NCBI RefSeq assembly: GCF_002101815.1
Contig: NZ_LQPM01000050.1
Coordinates: 1 to 52,216, forward strand
Length of the DNA: 52,216 bases
Reading direction: 5' to 3'
Source: Mycobacterium paraense
Lineage (GTDB): Bacteria > Actinomycetota > Actinomycetes > Mycobacteriales > Mycobacteriaceae
Numbering within the stretch: the stretch's first letter is position 1; each line of letters opens with the position of its first letter. Made by a program: the position numbers and the translations under genes. Below, piece by piece: positions 33,112-41,190 of this stretch. The notes beneath the pieces were generated by a model. That model was not told where the DNA came from, did no database searches, and was given only the letters and a program-made list of their open reading frames with translations.

Positions 33112-34182
33112 TCAGTGTGGGTCGGTGGCCGCCGACCCGACCGCGTCGCGCAGCGAGGCGAACCCGCCGTCGTGCAAGCGCCGTGCGATGCCGTCGTGAA
33201 TGTGCTTGGGCCACAAGCCTCCTCCGTAGATGAAGCCGGTGTAGCCCTGCAGCAGCGAGGCGCCCGCGGTGATCCGCTCCCAGGCGTCGTCGGCCGTTTC
33301 GATGCCGCCCACGCTGATCAAGACCAAACGGTCGCCGACGCGGCCGTAGAGCCGGCGCAGCACCTCGAGGGCCCTGCGCGCCACCGGGGGCCCGGAGATG
33401 CCGCCGGCGCCGAGCTCGTCGACGCCGGGGGTGCTCAGGCCCTCGCGCGACACGGTGGTGTTGGTGGCGACGATGCCGGCCAGGCCCAATTCGACGGCCA
33501 GGTCCGCGATGTCGTCGACGTCGGAATCCGAGACGTCGGGCGCGATCTTCACCAGCACCGGCGTGGAGGTTTCGGCGAGGACGCCTTCCAGGATGGGCCG
33601 CAGCGACTCGACCGCCTGCAGGTCCCGCAGCCCGGGCGTGTTGGGCGAGCTGACGTTGACCACCAAATAGTCCGCCAGCGGGCCGACCAGCCGGGCGCTG
33701 GCCCGGTAGTCGCCGACGGCGTCTGCGGCCGGGGTCGCCTTCGTCTTGCCGATGTTGACGCCGACCGGCACCTCGGGGCGATGCCGCGCGAGCCGGCCGG
33801 CCAGCTCGCCCGCACCGCGATTGTTGAACCCCATCCGGTTCAGCAGCGCCCGGTCGGCGGGCAGCCGGAACAGGCGGGGGGCGGGGTTGCCGGGCTGGGG
33901 CTGCGCCGTGACCGTGCCGACCTCGGCGTAGCCGAAACCCAGCGCGCCCCAGGTGAGCAGGCCCAGGCCGTCCTTGTCGAAGCCGGCGGCCAGGCCGAGC
34001 GGCGCGGGAAAGCGCACGCCGAACACGGTGCTGGCCAGCACCGGATCGGTGGGGCGGGTCAGCCGGTGCAGCAGCCGCCGGGTGCCGGCCACGGCCGTGA
34101 CGCCGCGCAGGATCGCGAACACCAGCGTGTGGATGCGCTCGGGTGGGACCAGGAAAAACAGCCGGCGGGTGAGCCGGTACAT
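33112..34182 (-). CDS. pyrD: Dihydroorotate dehydrogenase (quinone), class 2
   Basis: This membrane-associated FMN enzyme oxidises dihydroorotate to orotate using quinone, in de novo pyrimidine synthesis. It has 356 residues. The N-terminal hydrophobic helix (MYRLTRRLFFLVPPERIHTLVFAILRG) marks class 2 enzymes. FMN-site motifs are GLAAGFDKDGLGL, NRMGFNNRGAGEL, YLVVNVSSPNTPGLRDLQ (catalytic Ser), LVKIAPDVSD, and ISVGGIETADDAWERITAGASLLQGYTGFIYGG. ATG 34182 overlaps the upstream DUF5703 stop by one base, so the start is fixed by coupling. Confidence 0.96.
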   Translation of the reverse strand: MYRLTRRLFFLVPPERIHTLVFAILRGVTAVAGTRRLLHRLTRPTDPVLASTVFGVRFPAPLGLAAGFDKDGLGLLTWGALGFGYAEVGTVTAQPQPGNPAPRLFRLPADRALLNRMGFNNRGAGELAGRLARHRPEVPVGVNIGKTKATPAADAVGDYRASARLVGPLADYLVVNVSSPNTPGLRDLQAVESLRPILEGVLAETSTPVLVKIAPDVSDSDVDDIADLAVELGLAGIVATNTTVSREGLSTPGVDELGAGGISGPPVARRALEVLRRLYGRVGDRLVLISVGGIETADDAWERITAGASLLQGYTGFIYGGGLWPKHIHDGIARRLHDGGFASLRDAVGSAATDPH

Positions 34183-34436
34183 CACAGTTCCGGCTGGTCG
34201 GGACGCCGGCTTTCGAGGCGAGACTTCTTGCGGCGCAACAGAACCCGCCTGCTTCCGTCGGTGTAGAGCCGCACCCGCGTCAGCTCCCAGCCGCGGTATT
34301 CGGCCTCGATGGACAGCCGGATGGACGCGCTGAGCCGGGTCACCTCCGGCGGCAGGCGCAGCGGTATCCACTCGTATTCGTCCGACATCTCCGCCGCCCA
34401 GCCCGCGGGGAGCCGGCTCCACCGCGGCGCCGTCAC
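34182..34436 (-). CDS. DUF5703 small protein
   Basis: This 84-residue protein carries the DUF5703 signature EYEWIPLRLPPEVTRLSASIRLSIEAEYRGWELTRVRLYTDGSRRVLLRRKK, found widely in actinobacteria beside pyrD. The start at ATG 34436 overlaps the lppL stop (ATGA); ATG 34388 (MSDEYEW) is a shorter alternative that fits the domain edge. Its stop overlaps the pyrD start by one base. The compact basic C-terminus suggests binding to RNA or acidic partners, but no function is known. Confidence 0.8.
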   Translation of the reverse strand: MTAPRWSRLPAGWAAEMSDEYEWIPLRLPPEVTRLSASIRLSIEAEYRGWELTRVRLYTDGSRRVLLRRKKSRLESRRPDQPEL

Positions 34437-35509
34437 GGCGCACCCGCCGCGTGCTCGATCACCTGGACGCCCGCACCCGATCCCGACACCACGTACAAGG
34501 TGCCCGACGCTTCGTCAAAGGCCAGCGAGTTCGGCTGCTGCACGGTTGGGTATCGCACCCTTTCGACGGGAATTCCGGTTGACAGATCGTAACCAATGAC
34601 CACGTTCGAAGCGGTCTGGGACACCCAGGCGAGCCCGCGCGAACCGGCCAGCCCGTACGGGGACTGCCGCACCGGGTAGGCCTGGCGCAGGATCAGCGGG
34701 TCGACGCCGTAGACCAGCAGTTGCCCGCCGCGGGTGTCGGCGACGAGCACCCGGCCCAGCGGATCGGCGGCCAGGGTGGTCGCGCCCTCCCCGGCGCGCA
34801 GCGCCTGCTCGACATGACCGTCGGCGCCGATCGTCGTCACCGAGGTCTGGCCGCGGTCCAGGACCACCGTCGTATTCCCTTGTGCGGCAAGGGCATCCAC
34901 GCGCGCGAAGATCTTGTTCCGGCCGGCGATGGTGGCGGTCTTGACCGTGTCCGGGGAGCGGGAGGCGAAGGTGTAGACGGCCCCGTCGTCGGTGCCCAGC
35001 ACCAGGGTGCCGTCGGCGCGCTGCGCGATCGCGGTGAAGTCGGTCTGTGCGGCGTTGGCGACGGGCACCTGCGTGGCGTGGGCCGCCGACAGGTCGACGA
35101 CGAAATAGCCGCCGCGCGTGGCCAGGTAGGCGGTGCCGCGGCCGTCGCCGGTCAGCGCGCTCGCCGGACCGGGCAGGTCGATCACCCGCGGCGGCGTCCG
35201 CGGATCGCCGAACTCGGTCAGGGTGGCGGGCGCCGTCGGGTCGGCGCCGTGGGTCAGGACGGCCAATTGTCGGCTGCCGCCGTCGAAGATCGCCGCGGTT
35301 GCGCGACCGCCCAGCGGGCGCACCGCGCCGGCCGGGTTCTGGGACGCCGGCGGGGACGCCGCCGGCTGGGCCGGTTCAATGGTCGGTGGCGCGCTGTTGA
35401 ACGGACCGGCGGAACATCCCGCGACTCCCGTGACCACCGCCAGCAAAAGTGGCAGCCCAGCCAAGCGGCGCTGAACTGCGCCTCTCGCGCGCCTATGCCG
35501 TCGCAGCAA
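34433..35509 (-). CDS. lppL: Lipoprotein LppL (beta-propeller-like)
   Basis: This 358-residue lipoprotein has an Arg-rich n-region, a hydrophobic core (LAGLPLLLAVVTG) and a lipobox VAGC with the lipidated cysteine at residue 32. A Pro-rich linker follows (APPTIEPAQPAASPPASQNP). The rest shows repeating blade-like segments such as GTLVLGTDDGAVYTF, GRVLVADTRGGQLLVYG and GTLYVVSGSGAGVQV, typical of a 7-bladed propeller. The start is TTG 35509, preceded by AAGGAAA. It begins the lppL-DUF5703-pyrD unit with overlapping coding ends. Its role in the envelope is unknown. Confidence 0.88.
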   Translation of the reverse strand: MLRRHRRARGAVQRRLAGLPLLLAVVTGVAGCSAGPFNSAPPTIEPAQPAASPPASQNPAGAVRPLGGRATAAIFDGGSRQLAVLTHGADPTAPATLTEFGDPRTPPRVIDLPGPASALTGDGRGTAYLATRGGYFVVDLSAAHATQVPVANAAQTDFTAIAQRADGTLVLGTDDGAVYTFASRSPDTVKTATIAGRNKIFARVDALAAQGNTTVVLDRGQTSVTTIGADGHVEQALRAGEGATTLAADPLGRVLVADTRGGQLLVYGVDPLILRQAYPVRQSPYGLAGSRGLAWVSQTASNVVIGYDLSTGIPVERVRYPTVQQPNSLAFDEASGTLYVVSGSGAGVQVIEHAAGAP

Positions 35510-35607
35510 TGAGTTTCCTTCGCGTCACCTACAGGAACGTCAAATTTTAGGGAACGGTTTCGCATCCAATATGGCCATGTTGCCTGCATCGGGTCGGACT
35601 GGAGAGG

Positions 35608-35613
35608 TATGGT
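35608..35613 (+). promoter_or_regulatory. -10 element of a leaderless mRNA
   Basis: TATGGT (TANNNT) ends 6 bases before the ATG at 35620, placing the transcript start at or next to the start codon. No ribosome binding site lies at normal spacing. Confidence 0.55.
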
Positions 35614-35619
35614 CGCGTC

Positions 35620-35922
35620 ATGACCGTCATCGTGGACCGGCATACCGCTGAGAAAGAGTTTGCTGTCGAGGACATCTCGACGGGCATCTTCGCCAGCGGA
35701 TACGGACAAGTCGGTGATGGGCGCAGTTTCTCCTTCCACATTGAGCACCGATCCCTCGTCGTAGAAATTTACCGGCCGCGCCTCGCGGGCCCCGTTCCGC
35801 AGGCCGAAGACGTGGTGGCCCGGGCGGTCCGCGGCCTGGTCGACATCGACCTCACCGACGAGCGCAGCCTGACGGCCGCGGTGCGCGATTCCGTCGCGCA
35901 CGCGGTACCGGTAAGCCGCTAG
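35620..35922 (+). CDS. Conserved hypothetical protein (Rv2137c type)
   Basis: This soluble protein of 100 residues has no predicted signal or membrane segment. Its sequence MTVIVDRHTAEKEFAVEDISTGIFASGYGQVGDGRSFSFHIEHRSLVVEIYRPR is conserved in mycobacteria. The C-terminal half (AEDVVARAVRGLVDIDLTDERSLTAAVRDSVAHAV) looks helical. No known catalytic motif is visible. It lies 37 bp before the histidine phosphatase gene. In M. tuberculosis I recall an undecaprenyl-diphosphatase-like gene (Rv2136c) between these two; it is missing here. Confidence 0.85.
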   Translation: MTVIVDRHTAEKEFAVEDISTGIFASGYGQVGDGRSFSFHIEHRSLVVEIYRPRLAGPVPQAEDVVARAVRGLVDIDLTDERSLTAAVRDSVAHAVPVSR

Positions 35923-35946
35923 TCAACCAGTCAGCTCCCGTCCCTG

Positions 35947-35952
35947 TACGGT
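35947..35952 (+). promoter_or_regulatory. -10 element of a leaderless mRNA
   Basis: TACGGT (TANNNT) is followed by exactly 7 bases and then GTG 35960, so transcription should start at the start codon of the histidine phosphatase gene. Confidence 0.55.
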
Positions 35953-35959
35953 CGTCGTC

Positions 35960-36715
35960 GTGACGGTCATCCTGTTACGGCACGGCCGTTCGACCTCTAA
36001 TACCGCCGGCGTCCTGGCCGGCCGCTCCGAGGGCGTCGACCTGGACGACAAGGGTCGCGAGCAGGCCGCCGGGCTGATCGACCGCCTCGGCGACCTGCCG
36101 ATCCGGGCCCTGGTCAGTTCGCCGTTGCTGCGATGCCGGCGCACCGTCGAGCCGCTCGCCGAAGCGCTGTGCCTCGAGCCGCTGATCGACGACCAGCTCG
36201 CCGAGGTGGACTACGGGGAGTGGACCGGCCGTAAGATCGGCGAGCTCACCAACGAGCCCCTGTGGCGGGTCGTGCAGGCCCATCCCAGCGCGGCGGTGTT
36301 TCCCGGCGGCGAGGGCCTGGCGCAGGTGCAGGCGCGCGCCGTCGCGGCCGTCCGCGGGCACGACCGGCGGTTGGCCGATGAACACGGCGGCGACGCGCTG
36401 TGGGTCGCGTGCACCCACGGCGACGTCATCAAGTCCGTCGTCGCCGACGCCTACGGCATGCACCTCGACGGCTTCCAGCGCGTCACCGCCGACCCGGGGT
36501 CGGTGACCGTGATCCGCTACACCCCGCTGCGGCCGTTCGTGTTGCACGTCAATCACACGGGCGCACGGCTGTCCGCCGCGTTGCGCGCCGGGCCGCCGCC
36601 GAAGGAGGAAGCCGCGGGGAATGAGGCTCACGGTGAACCGAAGGGCGAGGCGCAAACTGGGCCGAACGGGTCGGTACCGTCGAGCGACGCGGTGGTCGGC
36701 GGCTCCCCGGACTGA
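35960..36715 (+). CDS. Histidine-phosphatase superfamily protein (phosphoglycerate-mutase-like, Rv2135c type)
   Basis: This 251-residue branch 1 histidine phosphatase has the catalytic motif ILLRHGRSTSNTAGVLAGRS near the N-terminus (phospho-acceptor His8), Arg in VSSPLLRCRRTVEPLA, Glu in LAEVDYGEWTGR, and the second His in WVACTHGDVIK. The C-terminal 45 residues (after HTGARLSAALRAG) are a low-complexity Glu/Gly/Pro extension. Despite mutase-like annotation, homologues act as acid phosphatases. It probably initiates a leaderless transcript that may continue into DUF3090. Confidence 0.9.
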   Translation: MTVILLRHGRSTSNTAGVLAGRSEGVDLDDKGREQAAGLIDRLGDLPIRALVSSPLLRCRRTVEPLAEALCLEPLIDDQLAEVDYGEWTGRKIGELTNEPLWRVVQAHPSAAVFPGGEGLAQVQARAVAAVRGHDRRLADEHGGDALWVACTHGDVIKSVVADAYGMHLDGFQRVTADPGSVTVIRYTPLRPFVLHVNHTGARLSAALRAGPPPKEEAAGNEAHGEPKGEAQTGPNGSVPSSDAVVGGSPD

Positions 36716-36788
36716 TCACGCTTAATTCCGCTCTGACGGGGCAATCGAATCGCACGGCAGCGGCAACAGCCGGTATTTTGGAGGTGCC

Positions 36789-37376
36789 ATGGCCCGCGCA
36801 ATTCACGTCTTCCGCACGCCCGACCGCTTCGTGGCCGGGACCGTTGGTCAGCCCGGAAACCGCACCTTTTACATCCAGGCGGTGGGCGATTCGCGGGTGG
36901 TGTCGGTGATCTTGGAGAAGCAACAAGTGGCGGTGCTCGCCGAGCGCATCGGCGCGTTGCTGCTCGAGGTGAATCGCAGGTTCGGCACGCCGGTGCCGCC
37001 GGAGCCCGCCGAGATCGACGACCTCAATCCGTTGATCACACCCGTCGATGCGGAGTTTCGGGTCGGGACCATGGGGCTCGGCTGGGATTCGGAAGCCCAG
37101 ACCGTGGTGGTCGAGTTGCTGGCCGTCACCGACGCCGAGTTCGACGCTTCGGTGGTGCTCGACGACACCGAGGAGGGGCCCGACGCGGTGCGGGTGTTCT
37201 TGACGCCGGAGTCCGCACGCCAGTTCGCCACCCGGTCCAATCGCGTGATTTCCGCGGGGCGTCCGCCATGCCCGCTGTGTGACGAACCACTGGACCCCGA
37301 GGGCCACATCTGCGCGCGGACCAACGGCTACAAGCGCAGCGCGCTTCTCGGGCCCGACGATGAACCCGAGGAATAG
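36789..37376 (+). CDS. DUF3090 protein with C-terminal Cys motif (Rv2134c type)
   Basis: This 195-residue actinobacterial protein begins MARAIHVFRTPDRFVAGTVGQPGNRTFYIQA, the DUF3090 start. It ends with CPLCDEPLDPEGHICARTNGY, a CxxC...HxC zinc-ribbon-like motif. GGAGGT at 36780-36785 supports ATG 36789. DUF3090 genes are regularly paired with the next gene (SCO1664 family), here with overlapping coding ends, and often precede mshC. A shared role near mycothiol synthesis has been suggested by this linkage; no activity is known. Confidence 0.9.
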   Translation: MARAIHVFRTPDRFVAGTVGQPGNRTFYIQAVGDSRVVSVILEKQQVAVLAERIGALLLEVNRRFGTPVPPEPAEIDDLNPLITPVDAEFRVGTMGLGWDSEAQTVVVELLAVTDAEFDASVVLDDTEEGPDAVRVFLTPESARQFATRSNRVISAGRPPCPLCDEPLDPEGHICARTNGYKRSALLGPDDEPEE

Positions 37377-38184
37377 CGGGGCTCACGAGCGGGAGGTGCT
37401 GCGGGACGGCGAGCTGACGGTCCTCGGGCGCATCCGCTCAGCCAGCAACGCCACCTTCTTGTGCGAATCGACGCTCGGCGAATCCAGCGTGCACTGCGTC
37501 TACAAGCCGGTCTCCGGCGAGGCGCCGCTGTGGGACTTCCCGGACGGAACCCTGGCCGGCCGCGAAGTCGCCGCGTACCGGATAGCGACGCAATTGGGCT
37601 GGAACATCGTGCCCTACACCATTATTCGTCACGGGCCTGCGGGCCCGGGCATGCTGCAGCTGTGGGTGGAACAGGCCGGCGACGCGGCCGACTCCGACCC
37701 GCCGCCGGGCCCGGACCTGGTCGACCTGTTTCCCGCCAACAAGGTGCAGCCGGGCTACCTGCCGGTGCTGCGGGCCTACGACTACGCCGGCGACGAGGTC
37801 GTCCTGGTGCATGCCGACGACATCCGGCTGTGGCGGATGGCGGTGTTCGACGTCCTGATCAACAACGCCGATCGCAAGGGCGGCCACGTCCTGCGCGACC
37901 TGGAGGGCCACGTCTACGGCGTCGACCACGGGGTGTCCCTGCACGTGGAGAACAAGCTGCGCACGGTGTTGTGGGGCTGGGCGGGCAAGCCGATCGACGA
38001 TGACACGTGCGAGGCGATCGCGGGGCTCGCCGAGGCCCTCACCGGCTCGCTGTGCGACGAACTGGCCGAACACATCACGCGGGCCGAGATCGCGGCGCTG
38101 CGCGGCCGCGCGCTCGCGCTGCTGGACAACCCGATCATGCCCACGCCCAATCGGCACCGCCCGATTCCGTGGCCGGCTTTCTAG
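37360..38184 (+). CDS. SCO1664-family protein with PI3/4-kinase-like fold (Rv2133c type)
   Basis: This protein has up to 274 residues. VHCVYKPVSGEAPLWDFPDGTLAGREVAAYRIATQLGWNIVPYTIIR resembles the nucleotide lobe of lipid-kinase-like folds, with the Lys of YKP. RMAVFDVLINNADRKGGHVLRD is the catalytic-loop-like motif (D...N) and VYGVDHGVSLH the metal-binding Asp motif. The start is ambiguous: ATG 37360 overlaps DUF3090 by 17 bp, while GTG 37396 would give the 262 residues I recall for the M. tuberculosis protein. Kinase activity is inferred only from fold motifs. Confidence 0.85.
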   Translation: MNPRNSGAHEREVLRDGELTVLGRIRSASNATFLCESTLGESSVHCVYKPVSGEAPLWDFPDGTLAGREVAAYRIATQLGWNIVPYTIIRHGPAGPGMLQLWVEQAGDAADSDPPPGPDLVDLFPANKVQPGYLPVLRAYDYAGDEVVLVHADDIRLWRMAVFDVLINNADRKGGHVLRDLEGHVYGVDHGVSLHVENKLRTVLWGWAGKPIDDDTCEAIAGLAEALTGSLCDELAEHITRAEIAALRGRALALLDNPIMPTPNRHRPIPWPAF

Positions 38185-38215
38185 CGCGGGGGTTGGCGTC
38201 GGCGATACTGAACCG

Positions 38216-39004
38216 GTGACGAGCGGCCCGGGTGACCTGACGGACGCCGCGCTGGCCGCCGATCTCGCCGCCGACGCGGGGGAGCTGTTGCTCAAGGTGC
38301 GCGACGAGGTCGGTTTCGGCCATCCCTGGATGCTCGGCGACGCGGGTGACAGCCTGGCCAACGCGCTGATTCTGCGGCGGCTGCGGGCCGAGCGCCCCGG
38401 CGACGCGGTGCTCAGCGAGGAGGCCTACGACGATCTGTCCCGGGTAAATCACGACCGCGTGTGGATCATCGACCCGCTGGACGGCACCCGCGAGTTCTCC
38501 ACGCCCGGCCGCGACGACTGGGCGGTCCACATCGCGCTGTGGCAGCGCCCCACCGACGGGCAACGCGAGATCACCGACGCGGCCGTGTCGTTGCCCGCCC
38601 GCGGGAACACCGTGTACCGCAGCGACACCGTCACAGCCGACGCCGCGCGGGTCGGCATCCCGGGCACCATCCGGATCGCCGTCAGCGCCACCCGGCCGCC
38701 CGCGGTGCTGTACCGGATGCGCCAGACGCTGCACATCCAACCGGTGGCGATCGGCTCGGCGGGTGCCAAGGCGATGGCCGTCATCGACGGCGACGTCGAC
38801 GCCTACGTGCACGCGGGCGGCCAGTGGGAGTGGGACTCGGCGGCCCCGGCCGGGGTGCTGATGGCGGCCGGCATGCACGCCTCGCGGCTGGACGGATCGC
38901 CGCTGCGCTACAACCAGCTCGATCCGTACCTGCCGGACTTCGTGATGTGCCGTGCGGAGCTGGCGCCGATCCTGCTCGGCGCCATCCGCCAGGAATTTCA
39001 GTGA
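38216..39004 (+). CDS. cysQ: 3'-phosphoadenosine 5'-phosphate (PAP) phosphatase CysQ
   Basis: This Mg-dependent, lithium-sensitive IMPase/FBPase-superfamily enzyme of 262 residues converts PAP to AMP and recycles the by-product of PAPS-using reactions. Metal-site motifs are LSEEAYDD (Glu), WIIDPLDGTREFSTPGRDDW (DxLDGTxEF) and GQWEWDSAAPAGVLMAAG (the second signature, WDxAA). GTG 38216 is 6 bases after GATACT, a near-match to a -10, so it may also be leaderless. It lies 31 bases after the previous stop and 26 before mshC. The Stf0-type sulfotransferase elsewhere in the window would generate PAP for it. Confidence 0.93.
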   Translation: MTSGPGDLTDAALAADLAADAGELLLKVRDEVGFGHPWMLGDAGDSLANALILRRLRAERPGDAVLSEEAYDDLSRVNHDRVWIIDPLDGTREFSTPGRDDWAVHIALWQRPTDGQREITDAAVSLPARGNTVYRSDTVTADAARVGIPGTIRIAVSATRPPAVLYRMRQTLHIQPVAIGSAGAKAMAVIDGDVDAYVHAGGQWEWDSAAPAGVLMAAGMHASRLDGSPLRYNQLDPYLPDFVMCRAELAPILLGAIRQEFQ

Positions 39005-39017
39005 CCGGCCCCGCGTT

Positions 39018-39023
39018 TAGAGT
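39018..39023 (+). promoter_or_regulatory. -10 element of leaderless mshC mRNA
   Basis: TAGAGT (TANNNT) is followed by 7 bases and ATG 39031. No Shine-Dalgarno sequence is present, so mshC probably has its own leaderless transcript in addition to read-through from cysQ. Confidence 0.55.
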
Positions 39024-39030
39024 CGACGTT

Positions 39031-40266
39031 ATGCAGGCGTGGTCTTCCGCACAGGTCCCGGTGGTGCCGGGGCGCGGTCCCGAGTTGCGGCTGTATGACA
39101 CCTCCGACCGGCAGGTCCGCCCGGTGGCGGCCGGGTCGAAGGCCACCATGTACGTCTGCGGGATCACCCCCTACGACGCGACCCACCTGGGCCACGCGGC
39201 CACCTACCTGGCCTTCGACCTGGTGCATCGGCAATGGCTGGACCTCGGTCACGACGTGCACTACGTGCAGAACGTCACCGACATCGACGACCCCCTGCTG
39301 GAGCGCGCCGAGCGCGACGGCCTCGACTGGCGTGCGCTGGGCGACCGTGAGGTCGCCCTGTTTCGCGAGGACATGACGGCGCTGCGGATCCTGCCGCCGC
39401 GGGAGTACGTCGGGGCGACCGAGGCGATCGCCGAAGTGGTCGAACTCGTCGAGAAGATGCTGGCGTCCGGTGCCGCGTACGTCCTCGACGGCGACTACCC
39501 CGACGTCTACTACCGCGCCGACGCCACCCCGCAGTTCGGCTACGAATCGGGCTATGACCGCGACACCATGCTGCAGCTGTTCGCCGAACGCGGCGGCGAT
39601 CCGCGCCGCCCCGGCAAGACCGACGAGCTCGACGCTTTGCTGTGGCGGGCCGCGCGGCCGGGCGAGCCCAGCTGGCCGTCACCGTTCGGCGCCGGCCGGC
39701 CCGGCTGGCACGTCGAGTGCGCCGCGATCGCGCTCAGCCGCATCGGCAGCGGCCTGGACATCCAGGGCGGGGGCAGCGACCTGATCTTCCCGCACCACGA
39801 ATTCACGGCCGCCCACGCCGAATGTGTCCGCGGCGAACGCCGATTCGCGCGGCACTACGTGCACGCCGGGATGATCGGCTGGGAGGGGCACAAGATGTCC
39901 AAGAGCCGCGGCAACCTCGTGCTCGTGTCGGACTTGCGCGCGAAGGGCGTTGAGCCGGCGGCCATTCGGCTGGGGCTGCTGGCCGGGCACTACCGCGCCG
40001 ACCGATTCTGGAGCGCCGAAGTGCTCGATGAGGCGACCGCCCGCCTGCAGCGGTGGCGCGCGGCGACCGCGCTGCCGGCGGCGCCGGACGCCACCGACGT
40101 CATCGGCCGGCTCCGCCGCTACCTGGCCGACGACCTCGACACGCCGAAAGCCCTTGCCGCGCTGGATGGTTGGGCCACCGACGCGCTGGAATACGGCGGC
40201 CACGACGCCGGGGCGCCCGCGTTGGTGGCGACCGCGGTGGATGCACTGCTGGGAGTGCAGCTGTAA
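39031..40266 (+). CDS. mshC: Cysteine:glucosaminyl-inositol ligase MshC (mycothiol synthesis)
   Basis: This enzyme catalyses ATP-dependent ligation of L-cysteine to GlcN-inositol, the fourth step of mycothiol synthesis. The 411-residue protein is derived from class I cysteinyl-tRNA synthetase. The zinc/HIGH region is MYVCGITPYDATHLGHAATYL (HLGH), followed by NVTDIDDPLLERA. WHVECAAIAL and FPHHEFTAAHAEC supply the other zinc ligands, and KMSKSRGN is the KMSKS loop. It lacks the anticodon-binding C-terminus of true CysRS, which separates MshC from CysS. Confidence 0.95.
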   Translation: MQAWSSAQVPVVPGRGPELRLYDTSDRQVRPVAAGSKATMYVCGITPYDATHLGHAATYLAFDLVHRQWLDLGHDVHYVQNVTDIDDPLLERAERDGLDWRALGDREVALFREDMTALRILPPREYVGATEAIAEVVELVEKMLASGAAYVLDGDYPDVYYRADATPQFGYESGYDRDTMLQLFAERGGDPRRPGKTDELDALLWRAARPGEPSWPSPFGAGRPGWHVECAAIALSRIGSGLDIQGGGSDLIFPHHEFTAAHAECVRGERRFARHYVHAGMIGWEGHKMSKSRGNLVLVSDLRAKGVEPAAIRLGLLAGHYRADRFWSAEVLDEATARLQRWRAATALPAAPDATDVIGRLRRYLADDLDTPKALAALDGWATDALEYGGHDAGAPALVATAVDALLGVQL

Positions 40267-40273
40267 AGAGGGG

Positions 40274-40279
40274 TACGTT
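40274..40279 (+). promoter_or_regulatory. -10 element of leaderless SDR mRNA
   Basis: TACGTT (TANNNT) plus 7 bases leads to ATG 40287, in the short gap after mshC. Transcription is predicted to start at the ATG. Confidence 0.55.
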
Positions 40280-40286
40280 TTTGCCC

Positions 40287-41186
40287 ATGACGTCGCTGCA
40301 CGACAAGGTCGTCTTCATCACCGGCGGCGCGCGGGGGATCGGCGCCGAGATCGCCCGCCGCCTGCGCAACAAGGGCGCCAGGCTGGTGCTGTCCGATCTC
40401 GACCGGGCCGAACTGGAGGCGCTCGCCGCCGAACTCGGCGAGGACCGCGTGCTCACGGCGGTCGCTGACGTGCGCGACCTGCCCGCCATGCAGGCCGCGG
40501 CGGCCAAGGCCGTCGAACGCTTCGGCGGCATCGACGTCGTCGTCGCGAACGCCGGGATCGCCAGCTACGGGTCGGTGCTGAACGTCGACCCCGAGGCGTT
40601 CAAGCGGGTGCTGGACGTGAACCTCGTCGGCGTCTTCCACACCGTGCGGGCCACGCTGCCGTCGGTGATCGCCCGCCGCGGCTACGTGCTGATCGTGTCG
40701 TCGCTGGCGGCGTACGCGGCGGCCCCGGGGCTGGCGCCGTACAACGCGTCGAAGGCCGGCAACGAGATCTTCGCCAACGCGCTGCGGCTGGAGGTCGGCG
40801 ACCGCGGCGTCGGCGTCGGCTCGGCGCACATGTCCTGGATCGACACCGCCCTGGTCCGCGACAGCAAGGCCGACCTGCCCGCCTTCGGCGAGATGATCGC
40901 GCGGCTGCCGTGGCCCCTCAGCAAGACCACCACCGTCGACAAGTGCGCGGACGCGCTCGTCAGGGGCATCGAGGGCCGCCGGCGCCGGGTCTACTGCCCG
41001 GAGTGGGTCGGCCTGCTCCGCTGGCTCAAGCCGGTGCTGTCCACCCCGGTCGGCGAGTTTCCCATCCGCCGGATCGCCGCCGAGCTGTTGCCCCGGATGG
41101 ACGCCGAGGCCGCCGCGCTCGGCCGGTCGATGTCCGCGTTCAACGTCGAGTCGCTGCGCGAAACGGGCGGCATCCCGCCCAACTAG
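40287..41186 (+). CDS. Short-chain dehydrogenase/reductase (Rv2129c type)
   Basis: This classical SDR has 299 residues. The NAD(P)-binding TGGARGIGAEIARRL (TGxxxGIG) is near the N-terminus, with DVRDLP, NAGIASYGSV and a catalytic Ser in VLIVSSLAAYAAAPGLAPYNASKAGNE giving S...YNASK. An Asp after the second strand (LVLSDLDRAEL) suggests a preference for NAD(H) over NADP(H). The C-terminal about 60 residues (RRIAAELLPRMDAEAAALGRSM) extend beyond the core. The substrate is unknown. It ends 4 bases from the convergent PAC2 gene. Confidence 0.9.
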   Translation: MTSLHDKVVFITGGARGIGAEIARRLRNKGARLVLSDLDRAELEALAAELGEDRVLTAVADVRDLPAMQAAAAKAVERFGGIDVVVANAGIASYGSVLNVDPEAFKRVLDVNLVGVFHTVRATLPSVIARRGYVLIVSSLAAYAAAPGLAPYNASKAGNEIFANALRLEVGDRGVGVGSAHMSWIDTALVRDSKADLPAFGEMIARLPWPLSKTTTVDKCADALVRGIEGRRRRVYCPEWVGLLRWLKPVLSTPVGEFPIRRIAAELLPRMDAEAAALGRSMSAFNVESLRETGGIPPN

Positions 41187-41190
41187 GGGC

